From Streptomyces sp. NBC_00483 (GTDB taxonomy: Bacteria > Actinomycetota > Actinomycetes > Streptomycetales > Streptomycetaceae), in assembly GCF_036013745.1 (NCBI RefSeq), contig NZ_CP107880.1, positions 3,658,001 to 3,722,000 of the forward strand: 64,000 bases of DNA, in the 5' to 3' direction. Of this stretch, positions 18,276 to 27,238 are shown piece after piece; within the stretch, counting starts at the first letter, position 1, and every line of letters begins with the position of its first letter. A program made the translations under genes and the position numbers. Under the pieces are notes generated by a model. It was not told the origin of the DNA. It did no database searches and worked only from the letters and a program-made list of their open reading frames with translations.

Positions 18276-20219
18276 CTACTTGACGACGGTCAGCGGCAGG
18301 AGCTTCTTGCCCGTCGGGCCGATCTGGATGTCCGTGTCCATCGCCGGGCAGACGCCGCAGTCGAAGCACGGCGTCCAGCGGCAGTCGTCGACCTCGGTCT
18401 CGTCGAGCGAGTCCTGCCAGTCCTCCCAGAGCCAGTCCTTGTCGAGACCGGAGTCCAGGTGGTCCCAGGGCAGGACCTCCTCGTACGTGCGCTCACGCGT
18501 CGTGTACCAGTCGACGTCCACGCCGTACGCGGGCAGCGTCTTGGCGGCGCAGGCCATCCAGCGGTCGTAGCTGAAGTACTCGCGCCAGCCGTCGAAGCGG
18601 CCGCCGTCCTCGTAGACGGCGCGGATGACGGAGCCGATGCGGCGGTCACCGCGCGAGAGCAGTCCCTCGACGATGCCGGGCTTGCCGTCGTGGTAGCGGA
18701 AGCCGATGGAGCGGCCGTACTTCTTGTCGCCGCGGATCTTGTCGCGGAGCTTGGCCAGGCGCTCGTCCGTCTCCGTGGAGCTGAGCTGCGGCGCCCACTG
18801 GAACGGGGTGTGCGGCTTCGGGACGAACCCGCCGATCGACACCGTGCAGCGGATGTCGTTGCCCGCGACCTCGCGGCCCTTGGCGATCACGTTGGCCGCC
18901 ATGTCCGCGATCTGCAGGACGTCCTCGTCGGTCTCGGTGGGCAGGCCGAGCATGAAGTACAGCTTCACCTGGCGCCAGCCGTTGCCGTACGCGGTCGCGA
19001 CCGTACGGATCAGGTCCTCTTCGGAGACCATCTTGTTGATGACCTTGCGCATGCGCTCGCTGCCGCCCTCGGGGGCGAAGGTGAGGCCGGAGCGGCGGCC
19101 GTTGCGCGTCAGCTCGTTGGCGAGGTCGATGTTGAAGGCGTCCACGCGGGTCGACGGGAGGGACAGACCGATCTTGTCCTCCTCGTACCGGTCCGCCAGG
19201 CCCTTCGCGACGTCACCGATCTCGGAGTGGTCCGCGGAGGACAGCGAGAGCAGGCCGACCTCCTCGAAGCCGGTCGCCTTGAGACCCTTGTCGACCATCT
19301 CGCCGATGCCGGTGATGCTTCGCTCCCGCACGGGGCGCGTGATCATGCCGGCCTGGCAGAAACGGCAGCCGCGGGTGCAGCCGCGGAAGATCTCGACGGA
19401 CATCCGCTCGTGGACGGTCTCCGCCAGCGGCACGAGGGGCTGCTTCGGGTACGGCCACTCGTCGAGGTCCATGACGGTGTGCTTGCTGACCCGCCACGGG
19501 ACGCCCGACTTGTTCGGCACGACGCGGCCGATGCGGCCGTCCGGCAGGTACTCGACGTCGTAGAAGGCCGGGATGTAGATGTTCCCGGTCTTCGCGAGAC
19601 GGAGGAGGACCTCCTCGCGTCCGCCCGGACGCCCCTCGGCCTTCCAGCCGCGGATGATCTCGGTCATGTCGAGCACGGCCTGCTCACCGTCGCCGATGAC
19701 CACGGCGTCGATGAAGTCGGCGATCGGCTCGGGGTTGAAGGCCGCGTGGCCGCCCGCGAGGACGATCGGGTCCTCGACAGTGCGGTCCTTGGACTCCAGC
19801 GGGATGCCGGCCAGGTCGAGCGCGGTCAGCATGTTCGTGTAGCCGAGCTCGGTGGAGAAGCTGAGCCCGAAGACGTCGAAGGCCTTCACGGGGCGGTGCG
19901 AGTCGACCGTGAACTGCGGAACCTTGTGCTTGCGCATCAGTTCCTCGAGGTCCGGCCACACGCTGTACGTGCGCTCGGCGAGGACGCCCTGGCGCTCGTT
20001 GAGCACCTCGTACAGGATCATGACGCCCTGGTTGGGCAGGCCGACCTCGTACGCGTCCGGGTACATGAGCGCCCAGCGGACGTCGGTCTCCTCCCACGGC
20101 TTGACCGTGGAATTCAGCTCACCGCCGACGTACTGAATCGGCTTCTGCACATGGGGCAGCAAGGCTTCGAGCTGCGGAAAGACAGACTCCACCGTCGAGG
20201 CGGCGGCATCGGCAGGCAT
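18276..20219 (-). CDS. TIGR03960-family B12-binding-type radical SAM protein
   Basis: A 647-residue iron-sulfur enzyme of the TIGR03960 family; its reaction is not known to me. The N-terminal ~200 residues resemble a cobalamin-binding Rossmann domain (DVFGLSFSTELGYTN, PIVLAGGHAAFNPEP) but lack the DxHxxG cobalamin-His motif. A radical SAM core follows with the cluster motif CTRGCRFC, then LTFAPEGGSERMRKVINK and a C-terminal Cys group (PCFDCGVCPAMD). ATG at 20219 follows GAAGGT and removes 12 unlikely codons. It normally pairs with the TIGR03936 protein; here terD and the YVL-repeat gene sit between them. Confidence 0.92.
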   Translation of the reverse strand: MPADAAASTVESVFPQLEALLPHVQKPIQYVGGELNSTVKPWEETDVRWALMYPDAYEVGLPNQGVMILYEVLNERQGVLAERTYSVWPDLEELMRKHKVPQFTVDSHRPVKAFDVFGLSFSTELGYTNMLTALDLAGIPLESKDRTVEDPIVLAGGHAAFNPEPIADFIDAVVIGDGEQAVLDMTEIIRGWKAEGRPGGREEVLLRLAKTGNIYIPAFYDVEYLPDGRIGRVVPNKSGVPWRVSKHTVMDLDEWPYPKQPLVPLAETVHERMSVEIFRGCTRGCRFCQAGMITRPVRERSITGIGEMVDKGLKATGFEEVGLLSLSSADHSEIGDVAKGLADRYEEDKIGLSLPSTRVDAFNIDLANELTRNGRRSGLTFAPEGGSERMRKVINKMVSEEDLIRTVATAYGNGWRQVKLYFMLGLPTETDEDVLQIADMAANVIAKGREVAGNDIRCTVSIGGFVPKPHTPFQWAPQLSSTETDERLAKLRDKIRGDKKYGRSIGFRYHDGKPGIVEGLLSRGDRRIGSVIRAVYEDGGRFDGWREYFSYDRWMACAAKTLPAYGVDVDWYTTRERTYEEVLPWDHLDSGLDKDWLWEDWQDSLDETEVDDCRWTPCFDCGVCPAMDTDIQIGPTGKKLLPLTVVK

Positions 20220-20260
20220 AACCGTTGACCTTCGTGAGCTGACAGGGGTGACCATCTAGC

Positions 20261-21814
20261 CTAACCCGCCGAAAGCTCCCGCCTCTCCGCCCTTGCCCAG
20301 ACCCCCGGCAGCTCGCGCTCGCGGTCGGCGGCGGCCGCCTGCTCCTGCCCGTACAACAGGCCCCACGTGAACGCGGTCTCCCCCGCCCCGTGCGCCTGGA
20401 TCCCCAGCTGGCGCAGGGCCTCCCGGGCGACGACGGAGTCCTGGTGATCACCGAGCACGCTCTGTACGCCCTTCATGCGCTTGGCGAACTTCTTCGCCTG
20501 CTTGCCGAGGACGGGCCGCGCCGCCTCCCCGGCGTAGCGGGCGCGCTTGGCGGCCTTGCGGGCTTCGTGCAGCGCGACGTCGCGGCGCGTGCCCGGTTCC
20601 AGGGACAGGGCGTGCTCGACGCGGGCGGCGAGGCGGGCCTTGTCCTTGCGGGCGGCCTTCACCATGACCTCGGCGGCGGGCTTGTCGGCGGCGGGCAGCA
20701 GCGGCGGGTCTGCGAGCAGCGCGTCCAGGCTGTTGAGCAGGGCCATGTACCGCTTGCCGTCGAGTACGGCGACGGTGTGGCGGCGCGAGCCGTGGCGGCG
20801 GGCGACGGCCCAGATCCGCAGCCGGCCACGGACCGGGCCGAGCAGCAGCGTCCTGGGCACCGCGTCGATCCGCCCGGTGAGCCGCTCGGTGAGCACCTCG
20901 CGGTCCCGGTCGATGCCCAGCTCGGCCGCGAGCCACTTCAGCTCCTCGCCGACGGCCCCGGTGACGGCCGGGTCGAGCACCTTCTTGTACGTCTTGAACG
21001 CGCTGCGCATCCGGCGGGTGGCCACGCGCATCTGGTGCACCGAGTCCGGCAGATCGCGGCGCACGGCGGGGTCGAGCTCGACGAGGGCGTCGCGCTGGGC
21101 GCGGAGGCGGGCGAGGACGCGGGCGCCCGCGGTGTCCGGGCCCGGGGTGTCAGGGGTGTCCGGTTCCGCTCCGGCTCCGGCGGACGTCTCCGGATGCGTA
21201 CGTTGCTCGGCCCCGGTCTCCTCCAGGGCGCGGGCCAGCTTCGACGCGGAGGCGGACCGCTCGACGCCCGCCTTGCGCAGCCGCTTCTCGACCTTGCCGA
21301 GGAAGGCCGGGTCGGCGCCGTCCGCCAGTTCGACCTCGATCTCGGTCCAGGCGGTGGCCCGCTCCCCGTCGGCCCGCTCGGCGCGCACGGCGTCGACACA
21401 CACCTCGGCGAGCAGCGAGCCGTCGGCGTCGGTCAGGTGGGACACGTCCCGCGACGAGCGGAGCCGGACGACCGGAATGAGCTCGTCGCCGCGGACCCGG
21501 GAGCGTACGAGGCCCGCGAGGGCGCGCGGCAGGGTGTCGGACGGCGGGGCCTGCACCTCGTCGCGGACGCCCTCGCTCAGTGAGACCGGCAGTTTCAGGT
21601 GCCAGCCCGCGTCGGCGCCGCCGCTGCGGTGGCGCAAGGTGATCCTGTCCTCGGCGAGGCGCTGGTCCTCGGTGTCGTAGTAGACGGCGTCGAGTTCGAC
21701 GACGCCCTTGTCGATGACGGCCGATACACCTGGGACCTTGAGCAGGTCGGGCAGCCGGAAGTTGTCGGTCGGGGCGTCGTACTTTCGCTCGATCTCGCGC
21801 TTTGTCTCCGCCAT
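20261..21814 (-). CDS. CYTH and CHAD domain protein
   Basis: A 517-residue two-domain protein. The CYTH domain (about 1-200) carries the triphosphate-tunnel signature ExExK at Glu7, Glu9 and Lys11 (REIERKY) and binds or cleaves triphosphate substrates. The CHAD domain (about 235-517) has paired helices rich in conserved His/Lys/Arg (VHQMRVATRRMRSAFKTYK, LHEARKAAKRARYAGEA) and is known to bind polyphosphate. The fusion suggests a role at polyphosphate granules. A disordered linker (GAGAEPDTPDTPGPDT) joins the two. It ends 41 bases before the radical SAM gene and may be its operon partner. Confidence 0.9.
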   Translation of the reverse strand: MAETKREIERKYDAPTDNFRLPDLLKVPGVSAVIDKGVVELDAVYYDTEDQRLAEDRITLRHRSGGADAGWHLKLPVSLSEGVRDEVQAPPSDTLPRALAGLVRSRVRGDELIPVVRLRSSRDVSHLTDADGSLLAEVCVDAVRAERADGERATAWTEIEVELADGADPAFLGKVEKRLRKAGVERSASASKLARALEETGAEQRTHPETSAGAGAEPDTPDTPGPDTAGARVLARLRAQRDALVELDPAVRRDLPDSVHQMRVATRRMRSAFKTYKKVLDPAVTGAVGEELKWLAAELGIDRDREVLTERLTGRIDAVPRTLLLGPVRGRLRIWAVARRHGSRRHTVAVLDGKRYMALLNSLDALLADPPLLPAADKPAAEVMVKAARKDKARLAARVEHALSLEPGTRRDVALHEARKAAKRARYAGEAARPVLGKQAKKFAKRMKGVQSVLGDHQDSVVAREALRQLGIQAHGAGETAFTWGLLYGQEQAAAADRERELPGVWARAERRELSAG

Positions 21815-21852
21815 AACCCGAATTTAGACGTCACCGGCACCGGGGCCAAGGT

Positions 21853-21898
21853 CTCGGGGCGCTGCCCCGGACCCCGCTGCTCAATCGCTGCAGGGGCT
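21853..21898 (-). repeat. Dispersed GGGGC...GCCCC repeat after rodA
   Basis: CGGGGCGCTGCCCCGGACCC followed by a CTGCTCAATCGCTGCAGGGG segment lies directly past the rodA stop. It belongs to the same family as the copies at 50618, 52924 and 63809. Self-complementary ends could fold into a terminator for the mre/mrd operon. Confidence 0.65.
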
Positions 21899-21900
21899 CG

Positions 21901-23097
21901 TCATGCCGACATCGGCCTCTGCACCTTGATCGATTGCAGCAGCCCGACCGCCACCCACACCGCGAACATCGATGAACCGCCGTACGACACGAACGGGAGC
22001 GGGAGGCCCGCCACCGGCATGATGCCCAGCGTCATGCCGACGTTCTCGAAGGCCTGGAAGGCGAACCAGGCGATGATGCCCGCCGCGACGATCGTGCCGT
22101 ACAGCTCACTCGTGCCGCGCGCGATCTTGCACGCCCGCCACAGCACCACGCCGAGCAGCAGCAGGATCAGGCCCGCGCCCAGGAAGCCGAGCTCCTCACC
22201 GGCCACCGTGAACACGAAGTCCGTCTGCTGCTCCGGCACGAACTGGCCGGTGGTCTGCGAGCCGTGGAAGAGGCCCGCGCCGGAGAGCCCGCCCGAACCG
22301 ATCGCGATGCGCGCCTGGTTGGTGTTGTAGCCGACGCCCGCCGGGTCGAGCGCGGGGTTGGCGAAGGCCGCGAAGCGGGCGATCTGGTAGTCGTCCAGGA
22401 CGCCCAGCTTCCAGACCGCCACCGCGCCCGCCGCGCCGACGCCGATGAGCCCGAGCACCCACCGGTTCGAGGCGCCCGACGCGAGCAGCACGCCGAGCAC
22501 GATCATCACCATCACCATGACGGACCCGAGGTCCGGCATCAGCATGACGATCATCATCGGGACGGCGGCGAGGCCGAGGGCCTGCAACACCGTGCGGTGG
22601 TCGGGGTGTTCGCGGTCGCCCGCGTCGACGCGGGTCGCCAGCAGCATCGCCATGCCCAGGATGATCGTGATCTTCACGAACTCGGAGGGCTGGAGGGAGA
22701 AGCCGCCGGGGAAGAGGATCCAGGCGTGCGCCCCGTTCACCGTGGCGCCGAGCGGGGTGAGGACGAGGAGCACGAGGAAGACGGAGATCCCGTACAGGAT
22801 CGGCACCGCCGTGCGCAGCGTCCGGTGCCCGAGCCAGATCGTGCCCGCCATCAGCGCGACGCCGATGCCGGTGTTCATCAGGTGCCGGAACAGGAAGTAG
22901 TACGGGTCGCCCTGGTTGAGCTCGGTCCTGTTGCGCGTGGCCGAGAAGACGAGCGCGGCGCCGATGAACGACAGCGCGATCGCCGAGAGCAGCATCGGCC
23001 AGTCGAGCCTGCGCACCACCGAGTCGCGGGCCATGAGCCGCGTCATGGTGGAACGCTGCGGCCCGTAGCCGGAGACGGAGAAGCCATTACCGGCCAC
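21901..23097 (-). CDS. rodA: Peptidoglycan glycosyltransferase RodA (SEDS family)
   Basis: A 398-residue SEDS polymerase that links lipid II into glycan strands and works with PBP2. About ten membrane segments are visible. Family motifs include GAHAWILFPGGFSLQPSEFVK, the NQARIAIGSGGLSGAGLF loop and TDFVFTVAGEELGFLG, ending with LPFVSYGGSSM. GTG at 23097 follows GGAGGGA within the end of mrdA, with three bases between that stop and this start, so translation of PBP2 and RodA is coupled. It is the last gene of mreB-C-D-mrdA-rodA. Confidence 0.94.
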   Translation of the reverse strand: MAGNGFSVSGYGPQRSTMTRLMARDSVVRRLDWPMLLSAIALSFIGAALVFSATRNRTELNQGDPYYFLFRHLMNTGIGVALMAGTIWLGHRTLRTAVPILYGISVFLVLLVLTPLGATVNGAHAWILFPGGFSLQPSEFVKITIILGMAMLLATRVDAGDREHPDHRTVLQALGLAAVPMMIVMLMPDLGSVMVMVMIVLGVLLASGASNRWVLGLIGVGAAGAVAVWKLGVLDDYQIARFAAFANPALDPAGVGYNTNQARIAIGSGGLSGAGLFHGSQTTGQFVPEQQTDFVFTVAGEELGFLGAGLILLLLGVVLWRACKIARGTSELYGTIVAAGIIAWFAFQAFENVGMTLGIMPVAGLPLPFVSYGGSSMFAVWVAVGLLQSIKVQRPMSA

Positions 23098-23100
23098 CGG

Positions 23101-25293
23101 TCAGTCCCTCCTGCTGTTGCCGTACGAGGAGGTGGGCAGCGTCGCCGCCAGCTCCTGCTGGGCGGGCGTCGTGTCCTTGCCCGGCTGGAACGGCTTGATC
23201 TCCGGGGCGTCGATCGAACCGTCCTTCTGGATCTTCGGCAGGCTCTTCTCCGGCTCGGGCAGCAGGGCCTTCTTCTTGTTGATGCCGCCCTTGTTGTCGA
23301 CGCCGTAGAGCGCGTCGTAGATCTTGCGGACGGCGGGGCCCGAGGCTCCGGAACCCGTACCACCCTGGGCGATCGTCATGACGACCGAGTAGTCCTTCGT
23401 GTACGTCGCGAACCACGACGTCGTCTGCTTGCCGTAGACCTCGGCCGTGCCGGTCTTGGCGTGCATCGGGATCTTGTTCTGCGGCCAGCCGCCGAAGCGC
23501 CAGGCGGCGGTGCCCCGGGTCGCCACGCCCGCGAGGGCCTGGTCGATGTGGCGCTGGGTCTGCTTCGTCATGGGCAGCTTGCCCTGCGCCTTCGGCGCGA
23601 TCTCGCTGACCTGCTTGCCGTCGGGGCTGATCACGGCCTTGCCGACCGCGGGCTGGTAGAGCGTGCCGCCGTTGGAGATGGCGCCGTAGATCCTGGCCAT
23701 CTGGATCGGGGTGACGAGCGTGTCGCCCTGGCCGATGGAGTAGTTGACCTCGTCACCGGCGCGCATCACGTTGCCCTGGCGGCAGTTCTCCCAGTTGAGG
23801 CGCTCGACGTAGGTGCCGTCCCGCTTGCCGCCCTTGCACCAGGCGTCCTTGTTGGCCTTCCAGTACTGCTGCTTCCACTTCCGGTCGGGGACCCGGCCGT
23901 TGACCTCGTTGGGGAGGTCGATGCCGGTCTCCTTGCCGAGACCGAACTGGTGGGCCGTCTTGTAGAAGGAGTCGTCGGTGTTGACGCCGGCCTTGGGGTG
24001 GATGCCGCCGAGCTTCTGCCACTCCTTGTGGGCGATGCCGTAGAAGACGGTGTCGCAGGAGACCTCGAGGGCGCGGCCGAGGCTGATCGGGCCGAAGTTC
24101 TCGGACTCGAAGTTCTTGAAGACCTGGCTGCCGATCGAGTACGAGCTGGTGCACGGGTAGCGGCCGTTGAACGGGTAGCCGGCGTTGACCGCGGCGGTGC
24201 TGGAGATGACCTTGAAGATCGAGCCGGGCGCCGACTGGCCCTGGATCGCCCGGTTCAGCAGCGGGTAGTTGGACTTCTTGCCGGTGAGCTTGGAGTAGTC
24301 CTTGCCGGAGATGCCGCCGACCCAGGCGTTCGGGTCGTACGTCGGGTTGGAGGCCATGGCGACGACGCGGCCGGTCTTGGCCTCCATCACCACGACCGAA
24401 CCCGCGTCGGCCTTGTAGTTCGTGCCGGTGTTCTTGTCGAACTCGTGCCGGGCGGCCTTCATCGCCGCGTCCAGCTCCTTCTCGGCGACGGACTGCACAC
24501 GGGCGTCTATCGACGTGACGACGTTCGCTCCGGGCTCGGCCTTGTCGCTCTCGGCGCGGCCGATGACGCGGCCGAGGTTGTCGACCTCGTAGCGGGTGAC
24601 ACCGGCCTTGCCGCGCAGGTCCTTGTCGTACGTGCGCTCCAGGCCGCTGCGGCCGACCTGGTCGGAGCGCAGGTACGGCGAGTCGGAGTTCTTGGCCTTC
24701 TCGATCTCCGCGTCGGTGACCGGGGAGAGATAGCCGAGGACCTGCGCGGTGTTGGAGCCGCCGGGTCCCGCGTAGCGGCGCACGGCGGTGGGCTCCGCGG
24801 TGATGCCGGGGAAGTCCTCGCTGCGCTCGCGGATCTGCAGGGCCTGCTTGGGCGTGGCCTCGTCGGTGATCGGGATCGGCTGGTACGGCGAGCCGTTCCA
24901 GCAGGGCTGCGGCGTCTTCGCGTCGCAGAGCCGCACCTTCTCCTGGACCTGCTTGGGCTTCAGCCCGAGGACCTTGGCGAGCTTGGCGAGGACGGCCTTG
25001 CCGTCGTCGTCCATCTTCATCAGGTCGGTGCGGGAGGCGGAGACGACGAGCCGGGTCTCGTTGTCGGCGAGCGGGATGCCGCGGGCGTCGAGGATGGAAC
25101 CGCGGGTGGCGGGCGTGACGACCTGCTGGACGTGGTTCCCGGAGGCCTCCTTGGCGTACTCGTCGCCGTTGCGGATCTGGAGGTACCAGAGGCGGCCGCC
25201 GAGGGTGAGCAGGAGGGAGAGGACGAGGATCTGGAGGATGATGAGGCGGATCTGGACGCGGGGTGTCCGGCCCGTCTCGGGGATGTTGGTCAC
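23101..25293 (-). CDS. mrdA: Penicillin-binding protein 2 (class B transpeptidase)
   Basis: A 730-residue monofunctional transpeptidase that crosslinks new peptidoglycan during elongation or spore-wall synthesis. It has an N-terminal anchor (IILQILVLSLLLTLGGRLWYL), a dimerisation/pedestal region with RGSILDARGIPLADN, and the catalytic domain with SIFK at 358-361 (nucleophile Ser358), SCD as the second motif and KTGT at 613-616. The C-terminal ~70 residues are a Lys/Pro-rich extension. GTG at 25293 has AGAGGGGGAG upstream. Length is typical of actinobacterial PBP2. Confidence 0.95.
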   Translation of the reverse strand: MTNIPETGRTPRVQIRLIILQILVLSLLLTLGGRLWYLQIRNGDEYAKEASGNHVQQVVTPATRGSILDARGIPLADNETRLVVSASRTDLMKMDDDGKAVLAKLAKVLGLKPKQVQEKVRLCDAKTPQPCWNGSPYQPIPITDEATPKQALQIRERSEDFPGITAEPTAVRRYAGPGGSNTAQVLGYLSPVTDAEIEKAKNSDSPYLRSDQVGRSGLERTYDKDLRGKAGVTRYEVDNLGRVIGRAESDKAEPGANVVTSIDARVQSVAEKELDAAMKAARHEFDKNTGTNYKADAGSVVVMEAKTGRVVAMASNPTYDPNAWVGGISGKDYSKLTGKKSNYPLLNRAIQGQSAPGSIFKVISSTAAVNAGYPFNGRYPCTSSYSIGSQVFKNFESENFGPISLGRALEVSCDTVFYGIAHKEWQKLGGIHPKAGVNTDDSFYKTAHQFGLGKETGIDLPNEVNGRVPDRKWKQQYWKANKDAWCKGGKRDGTYVERLNWENCRQGNVMRAGDEVNYSIGQGDTLVTPIQMARIYGAISNGGTLYQPAVGKAVISPDGKQVSEIAPKAQGKLPMTKQTQRHIDQALAGVATRGTAAWRFGGWPQNKIPMHAKTGTAEVYGKQTTSWFATYTKDYSVVMTIAQGGTGSGASGPAVRKIYDALYGVDNKGGINKKKALLPEPEKSLPKIQKDGSIDAPEIKPFQPGKDTTPAQQELAATLPTSSYGNSRRD

Positions 25294-25397
25294 TGTGGCG
25301 TGCTCCCCCTCTCAGTACGAGGACGTGTACGAGTACGAGTAGGTGTACACGCCGAAGCTGTGCGTGCCTGCGCTGTCGTCGGTCAACTGCCGTGCGC

Positions 25398-26075
25398 TCA
25401 CAGGCGCTTGACCCCCTTGATGCGGCCCGCACGGGAGGCGCGCGCCTTGACCGTCCGCATGCGCAGGCCGCCGCTCTTGCCGCCGATGCTCAGGCCCGTG
25501 CCACCGCCGGAGAGCCAGCCGGAGGAGACGTCGGCGGCCTTGGCGGAGCTGCCCGAGGTCTCGCCCAGCGGATCGTTCTCCGCCCGTCTGGCGAGCGCCA
25601 TCACCCCGGGTACGACGAACGGGGCGAGCAGCAGGTCGTAGAGGGCCGCGGTGAAGATGAGGCTGCCGAGGCCGACGTCGCGGGCGGCGGTGTCGCCGAC
25701 GAGCGCGCCCACACCCGCGTACAGCAGGGTCGTGCCGATGGCGGCGCCGACGACCACGAGCATGGGTCCTGCGGCCGAACGCAGCTGGCCGCTCTCGGGC
25801 TTGGCGAGGCCCGCCAGATAGCCGATGACGCAGAGCACGAGGGCGTAGCGGCCGGCGGCGTGGTCGGCGGGCGGGGCGAGGTCGGCGAGCAGTCCCGCGC
25901 CGAAGCCGACGAAGGCGCCGCCCACGTGCCCGTACACGAGGGCCAGGCCGAGGACGGTGAGGAGCATCAGGTCGGGGACGGCGCCGGGCAGTTGCAGCCG
26001 GGCCAGGACACAGACCTGGAGGACGAGGGCCACGACGACAAGGACCGTGGACAGCAGCATTCGGTTGAAGCGCAT
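25398..26075 (-). CDS. mreD: Rod shape-determining membrane protein MreD
   Basis: A 225-residue protein with five to six membrane segments in the first ~165 residues (MLLSTVLVVVALVLQVCVLA, LLTVLGLALVYGHVGGAFVGFGAG, LVVVGAAIGTTLLYAGVGAL), a typical MreD length plus a C-terminal cytoplasmic tail of ~55 basic residues. MreD links MreC to the wall-synthetic enzymes. The start has AGGAGGAG upstream, 18 bases after mreC, in the same operon. Confidence 0.92.
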   Translation of the reverse strand: MRFNRMLLSTVLVVVALVLQVCVLARLQLPGAVPDLMLLTVLGLALVYGHVGGAFVGFGAGLLADLAPPADHAAGRYALVLCVIGYLAGLAKPESGQLRSAAGPMLVVVGAAIGTTLLYAGVGALVGDTAARDVGLGSLIFTAALYDLLLAPFVVPGVMALARRAENDPLGETSGSSAKAADVSSGWLSGGGTGLSIGGKSGGLRMRTVKARASRAGRIKGVKRL

Positions 26076-26093
26076 GATTCCTTGCTCCTCCTG

Positions 26094-27083
26094 CTACTGC
26101 TGGTCTGCGTTGTTGTCGGCGGCGTTCTCGCCATTGCCGGCGGCGTTGCCTTCGCCATTGCCCTCGCCGTTCGCGCCCGGGGTGGCCGTCACGGTCACGG
26201 TGGGCGTCGGCTTGGGCTTGGCGGGTTTCTTCGGCAGCACCGTGTCCCTCGGGTCGGTGCGCGGTGCCTGCACGACCACACCGACGACGTCGAGCTTGGT
26301 GAAGCCGACGTACGGCTTCACGTAGACGGTGCGGGTCAGGTCGCCGCCGGAGGGGTCGACGCGGACGACGCGGCCGACCGGGACGCCGGGCACGAACGGC
26401 TTGTCGGCCTGCGAGCCGAAGGTGACGAGCCGTTCGCCCTTGCTCACCTTGGCCTTGCCGTTGAGCAGTTGGACGCGCAGCGGGCGGTCGCCCTGCCCGG
26501 AGGCGAAGCCGAGCTCGTCGGACTTCTCCATGCGGGTGCCGACGGTGAAGTCCGGGTCGTTGGCCAGCAGCACGGTGGCGGTGTTCGGGCCGACGGTGGT
26601 CACACGGCCGACGAGTCCGTCGCCGTTGAGCACCGTCATGTCGCGCTTGAGGCCGTCGTTGGCGCCGGCGTCGATGGTCACGGTCCAGGAGAAGCCCTGG
26701 GCCGAGCCGATGGCGATGACCTGGGCGCCCTTGATGCCGTACTGGCCCGCGCCCGCCGTCTTCAGCATGGCGTCGAGCTGGCGGACCTTGCTGCGGTTGC
26801 GGTCCCCGCTGCCGAGCTTCGCCTTCAACGCGGCGTTCTCGTGCTCCAGTTCGCCGATGCGGTTGTGCCGCTTGTCGGAGTCGCGGACCGCGCTTATGGC
26901 GTTGCCGATCGGGTCGACCGCGCCCGAGACCCCGTTCTCCACCGGGCCGAAGACCGTGGCGGCGGCGTGTCGGGCACCGTCGACAGGCGAGTCCTCGCCG
27001 CCGCGGATGTCCACCGTGATCAGCGCGAACGCGATGGCGATCAGCAGCACCAGGAGCAGCCGGCTCTCTCGTGTGTCCCTCAC
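26094..27083 (-). CDS. mreC: Rod shape-determining protein MreC
   Basis: A 329-residue bitopic protein. An N-terminal membrane helix (LLLVLLIAIAFALITVDI) is followed by a coiled coil (IGELEHENAALKAKL) and the extracytoplasmic beta-domain (VTTVGPNTATVLLANDPDFTVGTRM, GERLVTFGSQADKPFVPGVPVG). MreC organises PBP2/RodA with MreB and MreD. The last ~60 residues are unusual: a Pro/Thr stretch, then an Asn/Gly/Glu-rich tail with a repeated GNGE unit, likely disordered. GTG at 27083; 155 bases separate it from mreB and include a hairpin. Confidence 0.94.
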   Translation of the reverse strand: MRDTRESRLLLVLLIAIAFALITVDIRGGEDSPVDGARHAAATVFGPVENGVSGAVDPIGNAISAVRDSDKRHNRIGELEHENAALKAKLGSGDRNRSKVRQLDAMLKTAGAGQYGIKGAQVIAIGSAQGFSWTVTIDAGANDGLKRDMTVLNGDGLVGRVTTVGPNTATVLLANDPDFTVGTRMEKSDELGFASGQGDRPLRVQLLNGKAKVSKGERLVTFGSQADKPFVPGVPVGRVVRVDPSGGDLTRTVYVKPYVGFTKLDVVGVVVQAPRTDPRDTVLPKKPAKPKPTPTVTVTATPGANGEGNGEGNAAGNGENAADNNADQQ

Positions 27084-27188
27084 GTGCGGCGGCCGTGCCT
27101 TCCTCTGTCGTTTGCGTCGAGCGGTGCCCGGCAGTGCCGAGCGCTGCTGGGGAGGATTTCTTGTGCGCCTTGCCTATATATCAACGAT

Positions 27189-27222
27189 CCGCCGCACGAG
27201 GTGGCAGGCACCCGTACGGCGG
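27189..27222 (-). promoter_or_regulatory. Hairpin between mreB and mreC
   Basis: CCGCCG and CGGCGG flank an imperfect inner pairing in the mreB-mreC gap. On the transcribed strand it is followed by an AT-rich TGATATATAGG, rare in this genome. It may attenuate read-through from mreB into mreC, or the AT-rich part may hold an internal promoter for mreC. Confidence 0.45.
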
Positions 27223-27238
27223 ACGTTTTCACTTCACA

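Noticed and set aside
18243..20228. Plus-strand frame of 661 codons over the radical SAM gene
   Set aside because: Antisense shadow of the TIGR03960 gene with its CxxxCxxC site.
22264..25641. A 1125-codon plus-strand frame opposite rodA and mrdA
   Set aside because: Antisense shadow; the leftward genes have full catalytic motifs.
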